Of a stretch of DNA of 16,818 nt, positions 13,966 to 16,818 are shown piece by piece. A program made the translations under genes and the position numbers. Positions within the stretch are counted from its first letter, which is position 1, and every line of letters starts with the position of its first letter. Origin of the DNA: JAAAOH01 sp041686235 (GTDB lineage: Bacteria > Spirochaetota > Spirochaetia > DSM-27196 > PWMO01); the NCBI GenBank assembly GCA_041686235.1, contig JAWLED010000062.1, positions 1 through 16,818 on the forward strand. The letters are read 5' to 3'. Under the pieces are notes generated by a model, which was not told the DNA's origin, made no database searches, and saw only the letters and a program-made list of their open reading frames with translations.

Positions 13966-15597
13966 ATGACAGAAGAGATAGAGAAGCGGCGCACATTTGC
14001 CATTATTAGCCACCCGGACGCGGGGAAGACGACGCTCACGGAGAAGCTCTTGCTCTTCGGCGGCGGAATTCGCGCGGCGGGGGCGGTGAAATCGAACAAG
14101 ATTACTCGCACGACGACTTCGGACTTCATGGAGATCGAGAAGCAGCGGGGGATCTCGGTGGCCACGGCGGTGATGTCGTTCGAGTACGGCGGGAAGTTGA
14201 TAAACATTCTCGACACGCCGGGACACAAGGATTTCTCGGAGGACACCTACCGCACGCTCTCGGCGGTGGATAGTGTGATCCTGGTAGTCGACTCGGTGAA
14301 GGGTGTCGAGGAGCAGACCGAACGCCTAATGCAGGTGTGCCGGATGCGGAAGACGCCGGTGATGATTTTCGTCAACAAGCTCGACCGTGAGGGGAAGCCT
14401 GCGTTCGATCTTGCCGACGAGCTCGAGAACAAGCTCGAGATTGCGGTGCGGCCGCTGACGTGGCCGATCGGCGTGGGGACGACCTTCAAGGGAGTGTACA
14501 ATCTTCACGAGGGAAACGTGACGCTCTTTAACTCGGCCAAATCTACGGTCGAGGAGGAGGACGAGCGGATTCGCATCGACTCGCTCGACGACCCCCGGCT
14601 CGATGAGCGGCTCGGCGGGCTCGCGGAGCAGTTGCGAGAGGATGTGGGGTTGATCGATGGGGTCTATGATCCGTTTTCGGTCGACGATTACCTCGAGGCT
14701 CGCGTGGCGCCGGTGTTTTTCGGGAGCGCGCTCAACAACTTCGGGGTGCGCGAGCTGCTCGATACGTTCGTCTCGATTGCCCCCGCGCCGCGGGCGCGAA
14801 GCACGAGCTCTCGGGAGGTTTCGCCGCAGGAGGATAGTTTCAGCGGGTTCGTGTTCAAGATCCACGCGAATCTCGACCCGAAGCACCGTGACCGCATTGC
14901 CTTTCTGCGGGTGTGCTCGGGGCGCTTTCAGAAGGACAAGCAGTTTCGCCACGTGCGGCTGGGAAAAAAGCTTCGGTTCTCGCGGCCCTACAGTTTCATG
15001 GCCCGGCAAAAGAGTGTCATAGACGACGCGTATCCGGGCGATGTGGTCGGGCTCTACGATCGCGGCGATCTAAAGATCGGCGACACGCTGACCGAAGGCG
15101 AGGAGATGCAGTTTCAGGGTGTGCCGAATTTCTCGCCGGAGATTTTCAAGGAGGTGGTCGCCACCGATCCGATGCGCTCGAAGCAGCTCGACAAGGGGCT
15201 CACCCACCTCGTGGAGGAGGGGCTCGCGCAGCTGTTCATTCAGGACAACGGACGGCGGAAGATCGTCGGCACGGTCGGCGAGCTGCAGTTCGAGGTAATC
15301 CAGTATCGGCTGGTCAACGAGTACGGAGCGGCGTGTCGATTCGAGCCGCTGGGCTTCGTGCGGGCGTGCTGGCTGACCTCCGATGATCCGGACGAGCTCG
15401 CGAAGTTCATCCGCTACCGCGACCACTTGATCGCCTATGATCTGCATCGCAATCCGGTCTACTTTGCGGAGTCGGAGTGGATGCTGCGCTCGATGATCGA
15501 CAAGTATCCGGCGATTCGGTTCCACTTCAGCTCGGAGCTCGATAGTGAGATTTCGCAGTATGAGTTGGGGTCGATGTATGCCTCGAGAAGTGTATAG
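13966..15597 (+). CDS. prfC: Peptide chain release factor 3 (RF3)
   Basis: A translational GTPase of 543 residues that recycles class I release factors RF1/RF2 from the ribosome after termination. G1 is SHPDAGKTT at 15-23, the switch I region has RGISVATAVMSFEY at 61-74, G3 is DTPGH at 83-87, and G4 is NKLD at 137-140. Domain II and III features include FKIHANLDPKHRDRIAFLRVCSGRF and VGELQFEVIQYRL. The C-terminus is typical of RF3 rather than EF-G. Length is close to E. coli RF3 (529). The ATG has CAGGA upstream. It appears monocistronic, flanked on both sides by minus-strand hydrolase genes and by two copies of a palindromic element. RF3 is found only in some bacteria. Very confident. Confidence 0.96.
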   Translation: MTEEIEKRRTFAIISHPDAGKTTLTEKLLLFGGGIRAAGAVKSNKITRTTTSDFMEIEKQRGISVATAVMSFEYGGKLINILDTPGHKDFSEDTYRTLSAVDSVILVVDSVKGVEEQTERLMQVCRMRKTPVMIFVNKLDREGKPAFDLADELENKLEIAVRPLTWPIGVGTTFKGVYNLHEGNVTLFNSAKSTVEEEDERIRIDSLDDPRLDERLGGLAEQLREDVGLIDGVYDPFSVDDYLEARVAPVFFGSALNNFGVRELLDTFVSIAPAPRARSTSSREVSPQEDSFSGFVFKIHANLDPKHRDRIAFLRVCSGRFQKDKQFRHVRLGKKLRFSRPYSFMARQKSVIDDAYPGDVVGLYDRGDLKIGDTLTEGEEMQFQGVPNFSPEIFKEVVATDPMRSKQLDKGLTHLVEEGLAQLFIQDNGRRKIVGTVGELQFEVIQYRLVNEYGAACRFEPLGFVRACWLTSDDPDELAKFIRYRDHLIAYDLHRNPVYFAESEWMLRSMIDKYPAIRFHFSSELDSEISQYELGSMYASRSV

Positions 15598-15672
15598 AAG
15601 CGTGTTGATGATTTTCGGCTAACCGGTTGTGCGGCACGGAGATGGGTCGCGCGGTCGGCCGGAAAATGGAAG

Positions 15673-15717
15673 CGCCTCGCCGGAAGCTCCGGTGGTGGCG
15701 AGAGTTAGGCGAATTTT
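15673..15717 (+). terminator. Probable terminator of prfC
   Basis: CTCGCC (15676-15681) pairs with GGCGAG (15697-15702) around a smaller CCGGA-AGC-TCCGG stem, and CGCCT (15673-15677) can pair with AGGCG (15707-15711) just before AATTTTAT. A nested GC stem followed by a T-rich stretch fits an intrinsic terminator about 75 nt after the prfC stop. The interval 15598-15738 contains no gene. Confidence 0.55.
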
Positions 15718-15718
15718 A

Positions 15719-15744
15719 TCAACAGGCTCGTTGATACTTCACCC
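15719..15744. repeat. 26-nt palindrome-containing element, copy 2 (downstream of prfC)
   Basis: With the preceding bases, TATCAAC (15717-15723) and GTTGATA (15730-15736) form a 7-bp stem around AGGCTC, followed by CTTCACCC. It is 21/26 identical to the copy at 13762-13787. Its end overlaps the stop codon of the minus-strand hydrolase (15739-15741), so that mRNA would carry the hairpin right after translation stops. Confidence 0.6.
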
Positions 15745-16608
15745 ACTCTCGCCGGCGAGGACGCCCACGAACTCCGCCACCACCCCCTCGAAACGCCGCC
15801 AATTGGCACGGCCCATTGTTTGCTCACAGACTGCGAGATGCCGGGTCCCCCGCGACTCGTTGTTCGGCGCCAAGAGCACGAGGCTGCCTCCGGGAAGATG
15901 TCCCGCGCGTATGAGACGCTCGATTCCGGGACGCGAGATGAGCTCGTCACGCGGGTGCATGACGACGGTGGCGGGAATTGGGAGCTCGCCCCCACGCAGC
16001 CTTCTGCGCAGCTCGTGGTGAGAACGATACAGTGCGTGGTAGGCCGCCGCCGGCAGGCGTGGGTACAGTCGATCGTTGGGCGAGGAGGCACTCGGGATGG
16101 GCAGCCTGCGGGTGAGAGCGGTGAGGGGTCTGAGGATCTGGGTTTTGGGGCGCAGCGAGAGAGCGGGGGAGAGCAATAAGGCCCCCGAGAACTGTGGGAG
16201 GGCGGGTTCGGCCCCGGTTGGATCAGCGCCGACGGGGTCGGCCCGGCCGGGCGTTGGGCCCGCGGTGGGCTCGCTCAACAGAAAGTCGCAGAAGGTCAAT
16301 GCGCCGAGCGATTGGCCGAGGAAACCCACCGGGAGGCCGCTCGCCGGACCGCCCTCTGCCGTCACTGAGCCGAGGAGCTGGGAAGCGGCGTTGTAATCCT
16401 CGAGCCACGACTCGCGGGTAATCTCTTCGAGCGCGGTGTAGTCTCCGCGATGGCCCGAGAGCGCCATCCGTACAACGAGGACGCCGAGCGATTGTAAGAG
16501 CGTGCAGATGGAGCCCATGCGGTCGGGGTGGAGGTTGAGTCCGTGGACGACGAGCACGACCGCCTTTGGGGGACCGGGGGGCTCATAGCGGAAAAAGCGT
16601 GGAAGCAT
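15739..16608 (-). CDS. Cytoplasmic alpha/beta hydrolase, monoacylglycerol-lipase-like
   Basis: A 289-residue serine hydrolase with no signal peptide. VLVVHGLNLHPDRMG (18-32) holds the oxyanion region, GQSLG has nucleophile S100, HPRDELIS has acid D221, and TRHLAV has H257. The HGLNLHP start and the position of the catalytic residues suit the hydrolase-4/monoacylglycerol lipase group. Between strands, residues 122-136 are three copies of a 5-residue unit (RADPV, GADPT, GAEPA), an in-frame 15-bp minisatellite that probably forms a surface loop. The ATG at 16608 lacks a Shine-Dalgarno; TATCTT lies 8 nt upstream, hinting at a leaderless mRNA. Distinct from the lipoprotein hydrolase at 12797-13678 in sequence and location. 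Family confident, substrate unknown. Confidence 0.85.
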   Translation of the reverse strand: MLPRFFRYEPPGPPKAVVLVVHGLNLHPDRMGSICTLLQSLGVLVVRMALSGHRGDYTALEEITRESWLEDYNAASQLLGSVTAEGGPASGLPVGFLGQSLGALTFCDFLLSEPTAGPTPGRADPVGADPTGAEPALPQFSGALLLSPALSLRPKTQILRPLTALTRRLPIPSASSPNDRLYPRLPAAAYHALYRSHHELRRRLRGGELPIPATVVMHPRDELISRPGIERLIRAGHLPGGSLVLLAPNNESRGTRHLAVCEQTMGRANWRRFEGVVAEFVGVLAGESG

Positions 16609-16818
16609 TGTTTAGATAAGATAGCACAGCGGGGCCCTGCTGCACGAGCGGCGGGGTGGTGTGGGGGCCGGGCCGCGCGCCGGTCGGGATCCCCGGGGGC
16701 CGAGGGCGCGGGCGCTCCAGGCCGGCTGGGCGCGGCCCAAGATTTGCTGGGCGCCGGGGCCGGCGAGTCCCGGCGCCCGCGGCGCTCCCGTCCGGTGCGG
16801 CGCGGGCCGTTCGGCACC
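16609..16818. other. Extremely GC-rich gene-free end of window, with hairpin
   Basis: I see no gene here. It contains a perfect 10-bp inverted repeat, GGGCGCCGGG (16749-16758) and CCCGGCGCCC (16769-16778), with a 10-nt loop, and many short GC palindromes. The open frame crossing it on the minus strand reads as Pro/Ala/Arg-rich filler and then runs out of frame through the hydrolase, so I do not accept it. It resembles the GC-rich spacer DNA next to the two gaps. Confidence 0.5.

Noticed and set aside
15716..15724. DnaA box (TTATCAACA) suggesting an origin
   Set aside because: One mismatch at a key position, a single site, and no cluster, AT-rich unwinding zone or dnaA/dnaN genes nearby.
15717..15736. 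Intrinsic terminator of the minus-strand hydrolase from the TATCAAC stem
   Set aside because: On the minus strand the stem is followed by AAAATTC rather than a U-run, so it is listed as a repeat element instead.
12797..16608. Recent duplication giving the two alpha/beta hydrolases
   Set aside because: They share only the fold and catalytic layout. One is a lipoprotein with GESLG, the other cytoplasmic with GQSLG; the sequences are otherwise unlike.
16362..16817. 151-codon minus-strand open frame at the window end
   Set aside because: Pro/Arg/Ala/Ser-rich text with no fold, and it overlaps the N-terminal part of the hydrolase in a different frame. A GC-rich shadow.
1..16818. Defence island, prophage or transposon
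   Set aside because: No integrase, transposase, toxin-antitoxin, nuclease-helicase or phage structural gene is present; the genes look like ordinary chromosomal functions.

Overview
The window looks like chromosomal DNA of a GC-rich diderm bacterium, most likely a free-living spirochaete of the Spirochaeta/Alkalispirochaeta kind. The support is indirect. The solute-binding protein has a Cys-less signal peptide followed by GGGQGEE, a style I associate with Spirochaetales. Several short lipoproteins have relaxed lipoboxes, and the exported proteins are strongly acidic, which would fit a salt-adapted organism. No rRNA, tRNA, phage, IS or CRISPR array is visible. Two 100-N scaffold gaps (7808-7907 and 9336-9435) both fall inside short GC-rich tandem repeats.

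Left part (24-6536, all minus strand): a complete peptide-type ABC importer operon in the order binding protein, permease B, permease C, ATPase D, ATPase F, followed 25 bp later by a ribonuclease D-like exonuclease. The importer genes overlap by 4-11 bp, except between the binding protein and permease B, where a 106-bp spacer holds two strong hairpins. The AT-rich zone upstream of the binding protein (about 6590-6780) carries two operator-like inverted repeats and a plausible promoter.

Middle (6950-10620, all plus strand): a HAD phosphatase, a META-domain lipoprotein, a small OB-like lipoprotein, a one-TM winged-helix-like protein, and a PAS protein with a C-terminal cysteine motif and no output domain. 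The last two are 31 bp apart and probably cotranscribed. The two lipoprotein genes lack a convincing Shine-Dalgarno and have -10-like boxes 6-7 nt before an ATG, so they may be leaderless.

Right part (10635-16818): a CoA-disulfide-reductase-like flavoprotein with two fused C-terminal rhodanese domains, the first lacking its cysteine (minus strand, behind a near-consensus promoter); a lipoprotein alpha/beta hydrolase (minus); peptide chain release factor 3 (plus); and a second, cytoplasmic alpha/beta hydrolase (minus). prfC is bracketed by two copies of a 26-nt palindrome-containing sequence (21/26 identical). The last 200 bases are extremely GC-rich, contain a perfect 10-bp-stem hairpin, and hold no recognisable gene.

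The items most worth following up are the gap-spanning 21-bp repeats with an inverted copy of their own unit, the double-rhodanese flavoprotein, the PAS-Cys protein with its membrane winged-helix partner, the paired palindromes around prfC, and the possible leaderless transcripts. I did not find a large new multi-gene system.
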